Counted from the stretch's first letter, positions 13,321 through 24,554 are shown. The stretch: 64,000 nucleotides of DNA from Lampris incognitus (GCF_029633865.1 NC_079224.1:16860126-16924125); one strand, 5' to 3'. Notes: a model not told the origin generated them from the sequence alone. Translations and numbers: made by a program.

Positions 13321-13403
13321 TTACAAATGTACAAACGTCTGATTTTGCTTTGTGGGTCCTTGGTAATGTTTGCTATGCTTGGCCCTTGTCTCCCCACCTT
13401 TAG

Positions 13404-13527
13404 GGCACCAGAAGTTGTCTTGGGCGTCCCAATTTCAGAGGCAGTAGACATGTGGTCCCTTGGATGTGTAATGGCAGCAGTGTCCCTGGTAAGACATCTC
13501 TACCCTTGGTGGGAAGACTTTGATATG
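13404..13527 (+). pseudogene. HIPK-like protein kinase exon (gene fragment)
   Basis: A 124-bp exon-like block is preceded by a pyrimidine-rich AG acceptor (ccccacctttag) and followed by a GT donor (gatatg|gtaagt). It encodes kinase subdomains VIII-IX: an APE motif in a RAPEVVLG context, then DMWSLGCVMAA and a HLYPW stretch. HIPK-family kinases have APE followed by a DxWSLG motif of this type. No upstream catalytic loop (HRD/DFG) or downstream lobe was found nearby, and L1-like LINE coding sequence begins about 50 bp later. I infer a detached or partial copy; a gene with other exons far outside cannot be excluded. Confidence 0.6.
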
Positions 13528-13579
13528 GTAAGTCACGGCAGGCAGATAATCAGGCAGGGAAACAACGAGTTGATTCGGG

Positions 13580-14090
13580 GCAGTGAGAATGTAATGACAG
13601 CTCAGCTGTCCCGAGTGTCAAAACAGGCAAAAGGAAAGGAGAAGAGGAAAAACCGGCAGCGGGGAAAAGCAGCGGAAAAGGGCCAGCAGCTAGACCTGAC
13701 CGTAGTCAGGCTGCTGGTGCAAAGGGGAGAAAGTGTGAGTTGGGCGTTATAGAGAGTGTTGCTGGTGAGGATAAGGTGGAGGAAATAGGGCATGGCACTG
13801 ACTCTGACTGTATCTCTGTTACAGACTCACAGTCACAAATGGGAGATCTGTACTCACTAAAGAAAATTAAGGGTTTCTTAGATGACACCTTTGGAAAATC
13901 TGTGAAAGTATCTGAATACTTACCAGACACAGAAAACAAATATTGAAAGTGTGTTGACTTTGCAGAAAGTTAGTTGGTTTGGATTTGTTGGATGGAGAAA
14001 AAAAAGTTTCCGTTTGAGAAAACACATAACAGCTCTAAGGAAGATGTGCAAGGCCAATAACAAAAAGTTCTAAACAGTTAATGACTAAGT
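13580..14090 (+). mobile_element. L1/Tx1-like LINE ORF1 remnant
   Basis: A Lys/Arg-rich segment (QAKGKEKRKNRQRGKAAEKG, about 13625-13685) is followed, after a frameshift, by the block LYSLKKIKGFLDDTFGKSVK (about 13848-13907). The next residues, in yet another frame, resemble the C-terminal part of fish L1-clade ORF1. Several frame changes show it is dead. Sequence from 14091 to 14460 may be further LINE material but I could not support it. Confidence 0.5.
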
Positions 14091-14740
14091 AAGTTAGGTC
14101 ATGATGAGTGTGTTGCACCGGGTGATTTTCCTCTTACTGCTGCTGGAGGAGCCACTGATTCATGGAGCCAGGCAGGATGTCCATGATTGTGCACTCCAGG
14201 GCTTTCCTAGAAACTGATTTCCATCAGGAATATCACCCTACAGCACATAGTGGCTGCACCAGGATCGGGACTTGACAACGAGGTAGCTCAGCTGCCCAAC
14301 ATGAGGTCTACATGCCGCATGAGAGACATTTTAAAACTACACATTAAAAAAACTGAACTGTCTGTCTCCCCCCCAGTCTGTCATTACTGCACAACTCCCC
14401 CTTCTGGTGTCAAATTTTCAGCACACTTGAGAGACAGTATTTGGTATGAACCTTAAGCTTGAACCTCTTACAGCTCTATTTGGAGTCCCACCATCTATAG
14501 CACTCAATTTGTCTTCGATAAAACAGCGTGTCTTGACCTTTACAACTTTTAGCTAGGTGCCTCATTTTATTTATGTGGAAACGTGTTCTTCCCCCCCTCA
14601 CACAATAGCTGGCTCAACTTGAAAAAAGTAGATGTTCACTGAAAAAACCCCAGTAAATCCTTTGACATGACCTGGAAGCCCTTCATCAAGTATTTAAATG
14701 TGGCTACCATTCACCCGGATGACAACTAGATGCCCCCCCC
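14091..14740. other. Unassigned sequence after LINE remnant
   Basis: Short frames without clear motifs. It may continue the preceding LINE, but no conserved block could be identified. Confidence 0.3.
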
Positions 14741-14776
14741 CCTTTGTGTGTGTGGGTGTGTGCGTGTGTGTGCGTG

Positions 14777-14838
<62 letters not shown>
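14741..14838. repeat. (GT)n microsatellite
   Basis: About 95 bp of GT with GC interruptions at its start, followed directly by telomere-like sequence. Confidence 0.95.
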
Positions 14839-14839
<1 letters not shown>

Positions 14840-15025
14840 ATGTTTAGCTATCCTTGTGTGGACCAAATGTCCTCATTAGGATAGCAAAACCTGAGAGCAC
14901 CTACCTTGTGTGGACATTTCAGAGGTCCTCACAAGGAAAAGGGTCTATTTTAGGGTTAGGACTTGGCTTTAGGGTTACGGTTAGAATTAGGGTTAGGTTA
15001 AGGTTTGGGTTAGGCGTGTGTGTGT
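14839..15025 (+). repeat. Telomere-like (TTAGGG variant) dispersed repeat
   Basis: Between 14950 and 15014 the motifs ttagggttagg, tttagggttacgg, attagggttagg and tttgggttagg follow each other. They are preceded by ttgtgtggacatttcagagg and cctcacaagg, a combination that recurs as a dispersed repeat in fish genomes. It lies between two GT tracts. Confidence 0.7.
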
Positions 15026-15632
15026 GTGAAATTATTTTTCCCTCTTAGTTTTTTTTTCTTTTCTTTTTTAAGAGCCAGTGGGAAGAATTTGTGTGGGAAA
15101 CGTTATTGGGTTTGCCTTTCATGTGGTGTTTTTCTCTTGTAACAAGTGGGTTGGGTTGGGTGGGAGGAATTATTGGGCTAATAGGTATATGACGATTGGA
15201 TAAGAGTTAATTGGAAAAGGGATTGATTACTGTTCTTGTCGCTGTTTTTCTGTTTATATACCCCACTATAATAGGTATGAAACTAGTTCAGTTGGACATT
15301 TTGTTTATACAACATTGTTTTGTATGCAACACTGGTTAAAAAGCAATAAAGATTTATATAAAAAAAACTGGATAATGGATGGATGGATGGAAATCTGTCT
15401 GAAGAGGAGCTGAAGATGACGAAGGACTATGACAGGGGAGCAGAGCATCCACACAGAAATTACCTTCCCCCCCAGAACTTGGGGGTATGTAAAAAATATG
15501 TGGTAACTCCAGTTTAGAGAAATGGACCCCACGACAATGTCTTGTCTTTTGAATTAACTTTATCTAGGACCGGCAAAACTCGACAGTACCATGCAGCAGC
15601 GCGCACTGTGAACATCCAACAAGTTGGAGGGC

Positions 15633-15636
<4 letters not shown>
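15026..15636. other. Unrecognised sequence with a GGAT repeat
   Basis: Contains a short (GGAT)n at 15372-15391 following an A-run at 15358-15367, resembling a LINE tail. No gene seen. Confidence 0.4.

Positions 15637-15710
<74 letters not shown>
15637..15710. repeat. (CA)n microsatellite
   Basis: Uninterrupted CA run of about 74 bp. Open frames on both strands through it encode dipeptide repeats only. Confidence 0.97.
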
Positions 15711-16199
15711 GCAAACACAGCCGGTCTTTTCAAAACAAAGCTCCAAAATAAAAGCTCGAGTTACAACACCTCTCCCCCTTTAAATTCCAACATTCCCCAA
15801 ATGTAAACGGACCTGCAAAACAACAACAGTAATGTTTTCTTTTCTTTTTAGTTTTGTTTGTTTTTAGCTGACGTACGCCTCAAAAATATACTGGTGTCTC
15901 AGGAACAATGTACCCGTATAACAACTGAAAAAACATGGATGATTTAGCATTCATTCTCCCAAAACTGTCCATTTAAATATTCAGTCTGTCTGGAGGTTTG
16001 CGGGTGTGCTTGTGACCTGCGCACTACCCCCGGCCCCGGGGTCCCAGCAGGACCCAGCAGTATTGTGCTCAGTGCGAGGTGATGACGATCTGGTTTTCTT
16101 CTTTTTTTTCTAATTTATGTAACAAGGGAAAGTCCTGGCTGCATTATTGGCTTTTATTTATTCATTCGTTCATCCATTTGTTTGTTTGTTTGTTAGTTA

Positions 16200-16440
16200 T
16201 GTAAATTGTGTAAATACAACATCCATTGCATGTTGTCCGTCTTGGGAGAGAGATTTCTCCTCTGTTGCTCTCCCTGAGGTTTCTTCCCATTTTTTCCCTC
16301 CCTGTTTAAGGTTTTTTTTGTAGGGAGTTGTTCCTCATCCGGTGCGAGGGTTTAGGGACAGGATATTGTGTTGCTGCAAAACCCTCCCCTGAGGCGAAAT
16401 TGTGTTTGTTATGTTGTGCTATGCAAGTAGAGATGACTTA
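16200..16440 (+). mobile_element. L2-type LINE 3' UTR tail
   Basis: Carries the ordered blocks acatccattgcatgttgtcc, cttgggagagag, ctctgttgctctccctgagg, tagggagttgttcctcatcc and a degraded end. The same order appears in the tails at 18955-19161, 46900-47336 and 50845-51125. No coding region is attached; 15711-16199 is unrecognised. Confidence 0.7.
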
Positions 16441-16591
16441 AGTTTGAAATCCTGTTGTTACAAATAGTTTAAACTACTCAGTTGGGACTTTTTTTTTCTA
16501 TTTTCATTTTATGAGCTGGGTGATAAAAAGATGAACATGTTTGAATATCAGCTGTTGGACTGGAATGTAAACTGAATAAATGTACATTTAA

Positions 16592-16662
16592 ATGTCTCTG
16601 TCTCTCTCTCTCTCTATCTATCCCCTATCTCAAACCTCCCTTTGTTATTTTAAGCACCATTT

Positions 16663-16728
<66 letters not shown>
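16592..16728. repeat. CT and CA microsatellites
   Basis: A CT run (about 16592-16622) and a 62-bp CA run (16667-16728) separated by unique sequence. Confidence 0.95.
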
Positions 16729-16959
16729 CCTCACTGCGTCATATCACCCTTTTGCCTTGATCATTACATTGCTGCTTGTTATTGAAAGTGCCTGATTAGT
16801 ATTGGTTTATAATTAGTGGAGCCCCGTCTGAATTTCATTCATTGTAAATAAAGTTTTGTTAAATGTTTAAACAAGTTAGATTGAAATACACTTGGTTAAC
16901 CCGTGCACGGCACATACTTCACTGCCTCCTTATAGTTTGCTTGTTTCGCCTAAAATGGA

Positions 16960-18155
16960 AATCCAATGCCCAATAACCAGAATCAACTGTCCTCCCTCCG
17001 TGACTGCTTAGCTGCCACCAAAGATTGGATGTCTCCTTAATTTCCTCCATCTAAACCCAGACAAAAATGAAGTTCTCTTAATTGGTCCTGAGAACTTTGC
17101 CGCTGCAGCTGATCAGTTCATTGGTCCACTTCATTCAAACCTCTAACCTACCGCTAAAATCTTGGTATCATCTTTAACCAAAATATGTCTTTCGATCACC
17201 GCGTTACTAAACTTGCCCAATCCTGTTGTCTTCAGCTACGAAATATTGCAAAAATCAGAAATAGTTTGTCTTTTAGGGATATAAAAAATTAATTCATACT
17301 TTCATTTTCTCTCATCTAGATTACTGTAACTCCCTCTACTCTGGCCTCAACCAAGCTACTTTAAATCGTCTAAAGTTGGTTCAGAATAAAGCTTCTGGGC
17401 TACTAACTAGAACTAGTCGCAGGTCCCATATTATCCCTGTTCTTGCATCCCTTCATTGGCTACCCGTAAAATTCAGAATAATCTATAAGATCTTATTGAT
17501 TACATTTAAAGCACTGCATGATCTTGCCCCCAGTTACATTTCTGATCTTCTCATTCCTCATTCCACTCCCCGACCACGCCGATCCTCAAACCTCGGTCTT
17601 TCATCCAGCCAGTCATGTACTAAATGGTGTACTGTACCTTTAAGATGAACTACGCGGTAGAGCTAGGTAACCAGGGGAAGACAATTTATGTAACACACAT
17701 CCGCAGTTGAGACGTCGGTAAAGGAGTTGGCGTTCAGAGCGGGTGTCCGTGATTTGATTCCGATAAACCTAATTAAAAAGAATTAAGGTTAAGGAAGAAG
17801 TTACAAACTATAACACTTCCCTCACCCCAACAGCAAAACAAAAGGTGACCGCGCCTTTGCAGTGTTAGCCCCAAGCCTCTGGAATAATCTTTCCCTAAAC
17901 CGTTAGATTCGCCGAATCTTTGGACCGTTTTAAGCGGCTTTAAAAAACCCATCTTTTCAGGCAAGCCTTTTTATAGCTGCCCTCCCCTGCCTTCTGTTTT
18001 CTTTCATTTTTAGCTTGGCCTGTTACTCCCGATGCCACGTTTTTATAGCCATTCAATTTATTTTATGTATTCGTATTTTGTGTATGGAGTGTAAAAGCAC
18101 TTTGTAACTGGGTTTTTAAAAATGCTATAAAAATTTGCTTGCTTGCTTGCATGAA
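16960..18155 (+). mobile_element. Decayed L2-like LINE, RT C-terminal part
   Basis: The plus strand retains parts of the region after the RT catalytic core: an AATKDWMS-like block near 17010, then a LDYCNSLYSGL-like region near 17320-17345. These are followed by IIPVLASLHWLPVKFRIIYK (17430-17490) and LAPSYISDLLIPH (17525-17563). The 3' end near 18090-18150 has the form tgctataaaaatttgcttgc with (ttgc)n. Multiple stops and frameshifts make it inactive. It is interrupted at about 17622-17847. Confidence 0.65.
17622..17847. mobile_element. Insertion inside L2-like LINE, possible solo LTR
   Basis: LINE coding similarity stops after the SSQSC stretch and resumes at aaaggtgaccgcgcctttgc. The intervening 220 bp begins near tgtactaaatggtgtact and ends near acaaactataacac, so TG..CA-like ends are possible. 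I could not identify a clean target duplication, and the element type is uncertain. Confidence 0.35.
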
Positions 18156-18954
18156 GGCAATCTGTTGGTAAATTCCCCTATCAGAGTCTTTGTTTAGGAA
18201 GGGCGGGTCGCTAAATCCAGGGGAAAGTTCTAGAATAAGCAGTACGTCATTAAACACAGTCCAGTGCAGACACTGTCGCAGCTATCGGGGAAATTGGGAG
18301 CATGAATATGGTTGACAAGTTACACCACATGTAGGCTATCTTGCGTGTCCACTGGTTAAGGGCACGGACAGTTGTTCCTGGTAAAGGATTAACTGTGACA
18401 TGGACAAACTCATTCATTGGCCCTCGGAAGACGACGCTTCGTGGCTGTTTGTGACCGCCTGGGCGTTCCTCCTTCGCTCACATTAGCCCTCCTGGTTTAC
18501 CCCAACCTGCTGCATCGAATCGTCCGATCCACTTAAGAGGAAAACCCCGCATCTCAGAAGGTCGTGAGTACGGTTTTAATTTGTTTGCTTGCTGTACAAG
18601 TGAAGCGGGCCTCTACGCTCCCAAGCTACGACCCAGGCCCGCTACAGGGTTCACATTTTTGGTTTATGCTGCGGAGCGAGAGCGCGTGGGCCCACAGTAT
18701 ATGCACTTGTGATGTTAGACCCTAGTTATAGATAACGGGCGGAAGATTTGACAGCGAGTTGAAGATATGAGTAACCAATGATTCTTTTGTTTATTAGTAA
18801 TGGGTTTTATTTCTGTGTGGCGTGTGGTTTGTTGGTGACTTGACTTGATATTGTTCTGTGTATCGGAACAAATGGCTGGCTGAATTTGGTTTTATTGCAT
18901 TTAAAGTAAATTCCATATTGTTATAATTAAATCTCCTGGTTTATTCTGCTGGTC
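18156..18954. other. Unrecognised intergenic sequence
   Basis: No supported gene. The GC-rich stretch near 18600-18690 could be regulatory or LTR-like, but nothing diagnostic is visible. Confidence 0.35.
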
Positions 18955-19161
18955 GCGTGGCTTGGGTCCGGGGCTGTTCCGGTGGCGTCTGGACACCGCT
19001 TGGCATCCTGCGCATCATATTCTTAATAATTTTTATAGTGCTGTTATCCTCTTTGAATGTTGTATTCTGTAAATTGTATAAACACAACATCAATTGCACG
19101 TTGTTCGTCTTGGGAGAGAGAGATCTCTCCTCTGTTGCTCTCCCTGAGGTTTCTTCCTATT
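18955..19161 (+). mobile_element. L2-type LINE 3' UTR tail, truncated
   Basis: Same ordered blocks as the other L2 tails (cgtggcttgggtccggggct, ggcatcctgcgcatcatatt, ctctgttgctctccctgagg, tttcttcctat). It stops exactly where a tRNA-like SINE begins at 19162. Confidence 0.7.
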
Positions 19162-19380
19162 GTAGCGTGCACGGATACGCGGCTAACGTGTCGGACCCTT
19201 TCGTCGACTGGTTAACGTTGTCGCCCGTGGTGCGGGAGAGCCGGGTTCGCGTCCCGGCTGCGGCGGTTCCCCGGACTGTCCCCCCCCCCCCCCGAATTCG
19301 CTACGTTGGTGTCAGGAGTGGGATGGTGAGACCGCGAGGCCACCGGAAGCGCGTGAGGGCATAGGGAGTTGATATGCTGA
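19162..19380 (+). mobile_element. tRNA-like SINE, family 3, single unit
   Basis: Plus-strand unit with gactggttaacg and gggttcgcgtcccgg (B-box-like), a C-run, then gaattcgctacgttggtgtc and gggatggtgagaccg. These blocks match the complement of the dimer at 9164-9580. Its insertion truncates the adjacent LINE tail. Confidence 0.65.
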
Positions 19381-19740
19381 AGCGGATTAGGTTCCGATTA
19401 AACATAATTAATAGGTTTGTTCTATGGCCAAAATTGTTTTCAGACTACAGGTTCCACAAATCACAAATGGTCTTGTTCTGATACCACATATTCCAAAATA
19501 GCCCTGTTGCATTAGTAGACTTGTTCTCAGGCTACAGGACTGATCATCCAATTAGACATCTGATTTTAGTACTTTATGTTTTGCTTGAATTGCCAGACAA
19601 ACCTCAAACTGCATTGACATGAGAGGACAGGAACAGACCTTGAAGTAAGTCTGTGTCCCTAAGCAGTGAGCACTGTATGCTCCATGGCATTACGAGTGAA
19701 TGTGTATGTCTTCAACAGAGCACAGTTGTACTGAAAATGT

Positions 19741-19975
19741 TTTATATTTTGTTTTCAACAGAATTTCTCTAAGCAGACCCCTGGGAATTCATGTTGTGTT
19801 TTTATGCCGATGGTAATGCAATGTTGTATTCCACAAAGATTTCATTCATTAGAAATTGTAAATATTTCACATTTTGTTTTCAGCAGAATTTCCCCAAATA
19901 CACATCTGGGAATTCATGCGTTTTCATGCTGATGGTAAGGCATGCTGTTTTCCACAAAAATTGTATTCATTAGCA
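19741..19975 (+). repeat. Tandem duplication of an exon-like unit
   Basis: Two copies, period about 121 bp. Each has ttttgttttca(a/g)cag (acceptor-like), about 50 bp containing ctgggaattcatg, then gatggtaa(t/g)g (donor-like) and a shared ttccacaaa..cattcattag end. No wider gene model could be built. 19381-19740 and 19976-20243 hold nothing else recognised. Confidence 0.6.
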
Positions 19976-20243
19976 ATGTCCCTGTTACAGTTTTCTTTGT
20001 ATTTCACAATACACCCTGTCTGAGCAACTCAGCCCCACTGGCATTCACAGAAGCACTCTTATTTCTGTAGTAATGTATTATAAAGCTGTTTAATTGTGGA
20101 TTTACTTCTTCTTTTTAAGAGCGACATGCCACTAATAAGAAAATGGTGGTGTGTGACATCACAGAAAAGATTTCATATTAACTTTGTGGGGGTCACTGTA
20201 GTCTAAATAGTGTAATGGTTTGGGCAGCCCTATCTGTAACTGG

Positions 20244-20767
20244 CTATTTGATTTCCTGACAGGCAGGCTCCAGTCTGTGAGAATAGGTAATAATAGAGAA
20301 TAGGTGTGCCTCAGGGCTGCTTCTCAGTCCCCTGTTGTACAGTCTGCTTACACATGACTGTGTTGTCAAATATGACAACAACAGAATCATTAAATTCACA
20401 GATGACATCACAGTGAATTGACTAATAAGTGACGGATGAGAGGGCCAATAGGAGGGAAGTAAGATTTTTAACAACATGGTGTTACGATAAAAACCTCTCT
20501 CTAAATGTCAATAAGATAAAAGAAACTATTGTTGACTTTAGAAAGATCAGAGGAAATCACATTTATATTTCCATCAATGGGTAATTTGTTGAAATTGTGG
20601 ACAGTTTTAGATTTCTTGGTTTACACATCACAAACACCATCACATGGTCTCAACACAAATTGTATCCTCAAGAAATCATAGCAGAGACTGTATTTTCTGA
20701 GGCGTCTCAAGAGTTTTGGTATGAATACCAAAATGCTTATGAACTTATGATGCAGTACCATGCAGAG
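20244..20767 (+). mobile_element. Rex-like LINE, RT region, left part
   Basis: Degenerate RT coding sequence: a GVPQGC-like motif near 20305, then frames resembling a TDDITV catalytic block near 20400 and a SLNVNKIKETIVDFRK-like block near 20500-20545. It continues at 22138 after removal of the hAT element. Many stops. Confidence 0.6.
20760..20767 (+). repeat. 8-bp target-site duplication, left
   Basis: atgcagag, repeated exactly at 22130-22137, flanking the hAT element. Confidence 0.9.
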
Positions 20768-22129
20768 TAGAGATGTAACGGTATGAAAATTTCATATCAT
20801 GATTATAGTGACCAAAATTATCACGGTTAGTATTGTCGCGGTGTTGTTAAAATGTGCTGAAAATGTTCAAAAAGTACTGATACACACACGGAAATCATTT
20901 CACCAAGTTTTATTTTGAAAACCACAAATAAAATTAGCAGCACTATGCACTTTTTGTTTGCATAAACATTAAAATAATAAAAACAAATAAAATAATAACA
21001 CTCCTTATGTAAACATGAAAAAAACCATACAAATGTGCATTAAAGATGTCACCATGTGGCCATGAGAGGTAACTGCACTTTTGCACATTGCAAAATAAGA
21101 AAACGGCAACCAAAAAGACATTTCTTCACATTTTAACAAGCTTTGGATATAATCTGCATTAGGAATGCTGTTTTGGTACAGATAAGCATATGAAACAGTT
21201 TTTTTAGCTCAGTGCTCATGTTGAATATTAGCGCTACTGTCACTTTAAGAAGATCGCAAATTTCTGTGTACGTGAACCAGGAAGCGTCTAGATTTGTGAG
21301 CGTTGAGTCGGCGGTGATTTTGGAGACTGAAGCTGTACAGTTTTCTTACCGTAGCCGTAGTAATAACGTGGCAGTAATAGCCAGCCTTAGTTATAGTTTA
21401 GGAAATTATTATTTGATTACTGCTGTATGAAGATTTCGCCGTGGAACCGGAATACATTTTCATTTTGTTATCTTTTTACACCGCAGTCCTGTGGAGGTTT
21501 TTTCCTTGCTTTTCCTTAAGAACAAACTACACACGAGTAGCTAACTTTAGCCAGTGGGACGGACCGTCGGCCCTTACAAAGAGTAACGTTTGGTAACAGG
21601 AAAGCTCAAGTTTACATTATTGACAAGCTATTAGCAAGTTAGACTTGCAAACCATGACATTTCCCCCATTCCGAAGTCCCCACATCAGGCATTCATCTAA
21701 AAGTTAACTTACCTTGCATTCGCTGTAAAGTTGTGGATGGTTGTCACGGAGATGACTCGTAAGATTAGAGGTGTTGCCCCCTTTCGCAGCGATTTTCTTT
21801 CTGCATGTTCTGCAGACAGGGTAACCATCTTCCATCAGTTTTCCCTCAGCACTCTTATAAAAACCAAAATACGACCACACTTCAGACTTAGTCCTCTTAG
21901 TAGGCAAAAAAATCTCCCGAGCGCCGTCACTGCCTATACCTTCCATGTTTCATTGAGGCGAAACAAACCCACGTTGCCTGCTGCGCCTGCGTCTGAGAGA
22001 CCATGCTGGACAGTATTTACCGTGAGTTTTTCAAAGCGCGGTAATCAAACACGGTTTTAATGATAATTAAAATTTGAAACGGTAATACTAACCGTAGGGA
22101 ATTTTACCGTGGTTACCGTTACATCCCTA
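20768..22129 (-). mobile_element. hAT transposon, internally deleted (1362 bp)
   Basis: Terminal inverted repeats are tagagatgtaacggta at the left and the complement of tagggatgtaacggta at the right, one mismatch in 16. Flanking exact 8-bp duplications (atgcagag) are diagnostic of hAT. Inside, only the BED-finger start of a minus-strand transposase remains (21704-21946). The dimerisation and RNase-H catalytic regions are missing, so this is a non-autonomous derivative. Removing the element and one repeat rejoins the Rex-like LINE reading. Confidence 0.93.
21704..21946 (-). pseudogene. hAT transposase N-terminus (BED zinc finger)
   Basis: An 80-codon frame starting MEGIGSDGAR. It contains a BED-type finger: W/F-rich segment SEVWSYFGFYKS, then CRTCRKK, then a SNLTSHLRDNHP segment supplying the two histidines (C-x2-C-xn-H-x4-H). 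This is the ZBED/hAT DNA-binding module that recognises transposon ends. The rest of a roughly 600-residue transposase is absent. The frame runs past a possible donor at its end, so it may be a first exon. It is inferred to be non-functional as a transposase. Confidence 0.85.
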
Positions 22130-22137
22130 ATGCAGAG

Positions 22138-22470
22138 TGTCTTGACAGGCTGTATAATAGTGTGGTTTGGCAACCTGACAGCTCAGGACTACAAGCTGTT
22201 TCAAAGGACTGTAAAGATGGCAGCAAAAATGGAACTACCACAACTTCATAATGTGAACACCACTTGCTGCAAAATGAAAGCCCAAAACATCACTAAGGAC
22301 ACCACCCACACTGCTTATGTTTTGTTCTCACTCCTTCTATCTAAAAACGTTACCGGAGCATCAAATCACACACCACACATCTCAGAAGTAGTTTCTTTCC
22401 ACAGGCAGTAAGGTTGCTGAACAGCTGATGCACAAATTTTACATTAGTTGTTGTGTTATTATGTACTGTA
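22138..22470 (+). mobile_element. Rex-like LINE, right part
   Basis: Continues the LINE interrupted by the hAT element. SVLTGCIIVWFGNLTAQD (from about 22136) resembles the conserved post-RT block of common fish LINEs and is followed by degenerate sequence. The 3' end near 22460 reads tgtactgtaataaaaatct. Confidence 0.65.
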
Positions 22471-22681
22471 ATAAAAATCTCCCTCTCACCCTTTTCGGGT
22501 GGTGTGTCTCTTCCTCAAGCTCGGGTCCTCTACCAGAGGCCTGGGAGTTTGAGGGTTCTTTGCAGTAGCTTAGCTGTTCCTAGGACCCCACTCTTCTGGA
22601 CAGAGACCTCAGTTGTTGTTCCTGGAATCTGCTGGCGCCACTCTCCCAGTTTGGGGATCACAGCCCCTCCCCTAGTGCTCC
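22471..22681 (-). mobile_element. R2-like LINE, 3' part (left of transposon)
   Basis: Minus-strand 3' portion of the LINE whose upstream part lies at 31850-32545. The two pieces become contiguous in the block encoding VVPVVIG when the 9.16-kb transposon is removed. Confidence 0.7.
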
Positions 22682-22787
22682 AATTCGGCTCGTAAGCACG
22701 ACGTCACGACGCGACGTCACGTGTGGGCGGAGTTATACTTCCGGTGCCTTGGGGAATCTAACTGCATTATTTTCCACTCAAAACAAT

Positions 22788-22964
22788 ATGCCTGAACCCG
22801 TAAATATATTTACATTAACGTCTTTTTTTAAAGACGAACCTCTCAGGGTGAAAAAGGGTCTCAATGCTTTCAATTCAGATAGAGTTGTGAACGTAAATGT
22901 TTCAGGGGGCATTATAAAAGGCAAGGTACAGGCTTCCATGAAACAGAAAGTTTATCAGGTTGAG
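22788..22964 (+). CDS. Nuclease gene exon 1
   Basis: ATG at 22788; 59 codons ending YQVE before gtgagt, phase 0. Contains KKGLNAFNSDRVVNVNVSGG and KGKVQASMKQK, the usual lead-in to a SWIM finger. The start lies about 100 bp inside the transposon end. Confidence 0.75.
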
Positions 22965-24219
22965 GTGAGTGAGCTAACAGGGTTAGCTAGCGTTAGCTTG
23001 GTAATGTTGGGTATTCTGGCTTCTGATGTTATATCCCACGTTTACTGGCGATTCATAAGCCTTGGATAAAGACTGCCAGTGCTTTATTTTGTCGGTAGAT
23101 AATTGTTTTCCGACGTTTGACTTGTTAAAATAACTGACGTTCTTGGATCCAAGGCTAGCTTTTCATGTGTCTAGCTCCAGAATGGCTATGATCGTACATA
23201 CTGTAACGCTGTAAAGGTTTAATGAATTTAAAATACATATTAGGAATTAATGAAATATAGATTTACATGTAAGATCACAGCCATTCTAGGGCTACCATGT
23301 GTGCTACGATCTGTTTCTTATTAACGTTATAGGCCACGTTGGATACAGGTCAGCTGGGCACCAGGAAATCTCTGGGCACCTTGATGTAAAATGTTCTATT
23401 TTGTCCAAAATGTTTGGAAACATGTAATATTAGAAGAATGGTCTTAACCACATGAACCCCAGCATTCATTTAGTCATCCTCAGACGAGTTTGCCAAGGGT
23501 TTTAATTAAATTTAATTAATCAAATTAATCAAATTTAAACCTTTGTGCGTATTTAAGGACTGTGGGGCACAACTCCTCACAGCTCTTGAACCATTCTTAG
23601 TCTGTTCCCTCCTAGACCAGTTTGCCATGTGTGACCCTACAGTAGCGCAAGGCTACAGACAACATAGCTCTCGGGATTCATGGGGTCACTCAAACCTCTC
23701 CACCACGTTAAGGTGATGGTTCGAGGAGAGCATAACATAATAACATAAAACACAAGACACTTAGTTAGAGCCCTGAAGGACTCTGTCCAACCATATGGGT
23801 TGGATAAGTGGTTAAGTAATGTAAAGTATACATGATGTGAACATGCACGGTACATCATTATCAGGCTTAATTTTACCCACGTGACCCAGTATTGGTCAGC
23901 TCCCAGTACAACAGCAGTAAACTGAAGTTGTACTGGTCAGGTCCCAGTACAACAATATTGCACTTTGGTTGTGGGTTGGTCAGCTCCAGTATCAGAATTA
24001 TTTTAATACTGTTTTGCATGAAATACCCAATTTTACATTGAGGATTCGGATTTCCCTAGTGCCCATCTGAACTGCAACTCGATGTTCAGGTTTATAACAT
24101 TATAAGCCATGTTACCTGGCTTTGCGAATAAAAAGCCACCCCCCTGGGCTAGTTGCTTATGTCTGGTAGGCACTGTGATGTCTAGGGTTGTTGTGAGGGT
24201 TAAGTTGTGTTTAATACAG

Positions 24220-24430
24220 GTACATGTAGAAAGTCAGAAAGTGAGCTACAGCACGTGCGAGTGCCCTATCGGCAAGGACAAGTGCCATCACATGGCAGCA
24301 TTGCTGATTTGGGTGGAGAAAAATGTGTCCCGGACAGACGTGGAATGTATGTGGAAGAGGGCGAAGACACCAAAATCGGATGATATCGTTGCCAAGAGAG
24401 TGTCTGTGATGGCACCATCCACATCACAAG
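24220..24430 (+). CDS. Nuclease gene exon 2 (SWIM finger)
   Basis: Acceptor ttaatacag, donor caag|gtaagt. Encodes VHVESQKVSYSTCECPIGKD then KCHHMAALL, a CxC..CxH SWIM zinc finger thought to bind DNA or protein. Joins exon 1 in phase 0. Confidence 0.85.
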
Positions 24431-24554
24431 GTAAGTAATTGAAGTTAAATTGTTTAATTTGTAGTGTACATACTGTTCCTTTTAAATTATAATTAGGAAG
24501 TCTTATCGCAATGATGAAGAACAATTATTAATTAGACTTTGCATTTTATTTCAG

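Noticed and set aside
15514-15751. Overlapping frames encoding long Thr-His or Cys-Val repeats
   Set aside because: Direct translation of the CA/GT microsatellite. The same applies near 10957, 16667, 36495 and 61968.
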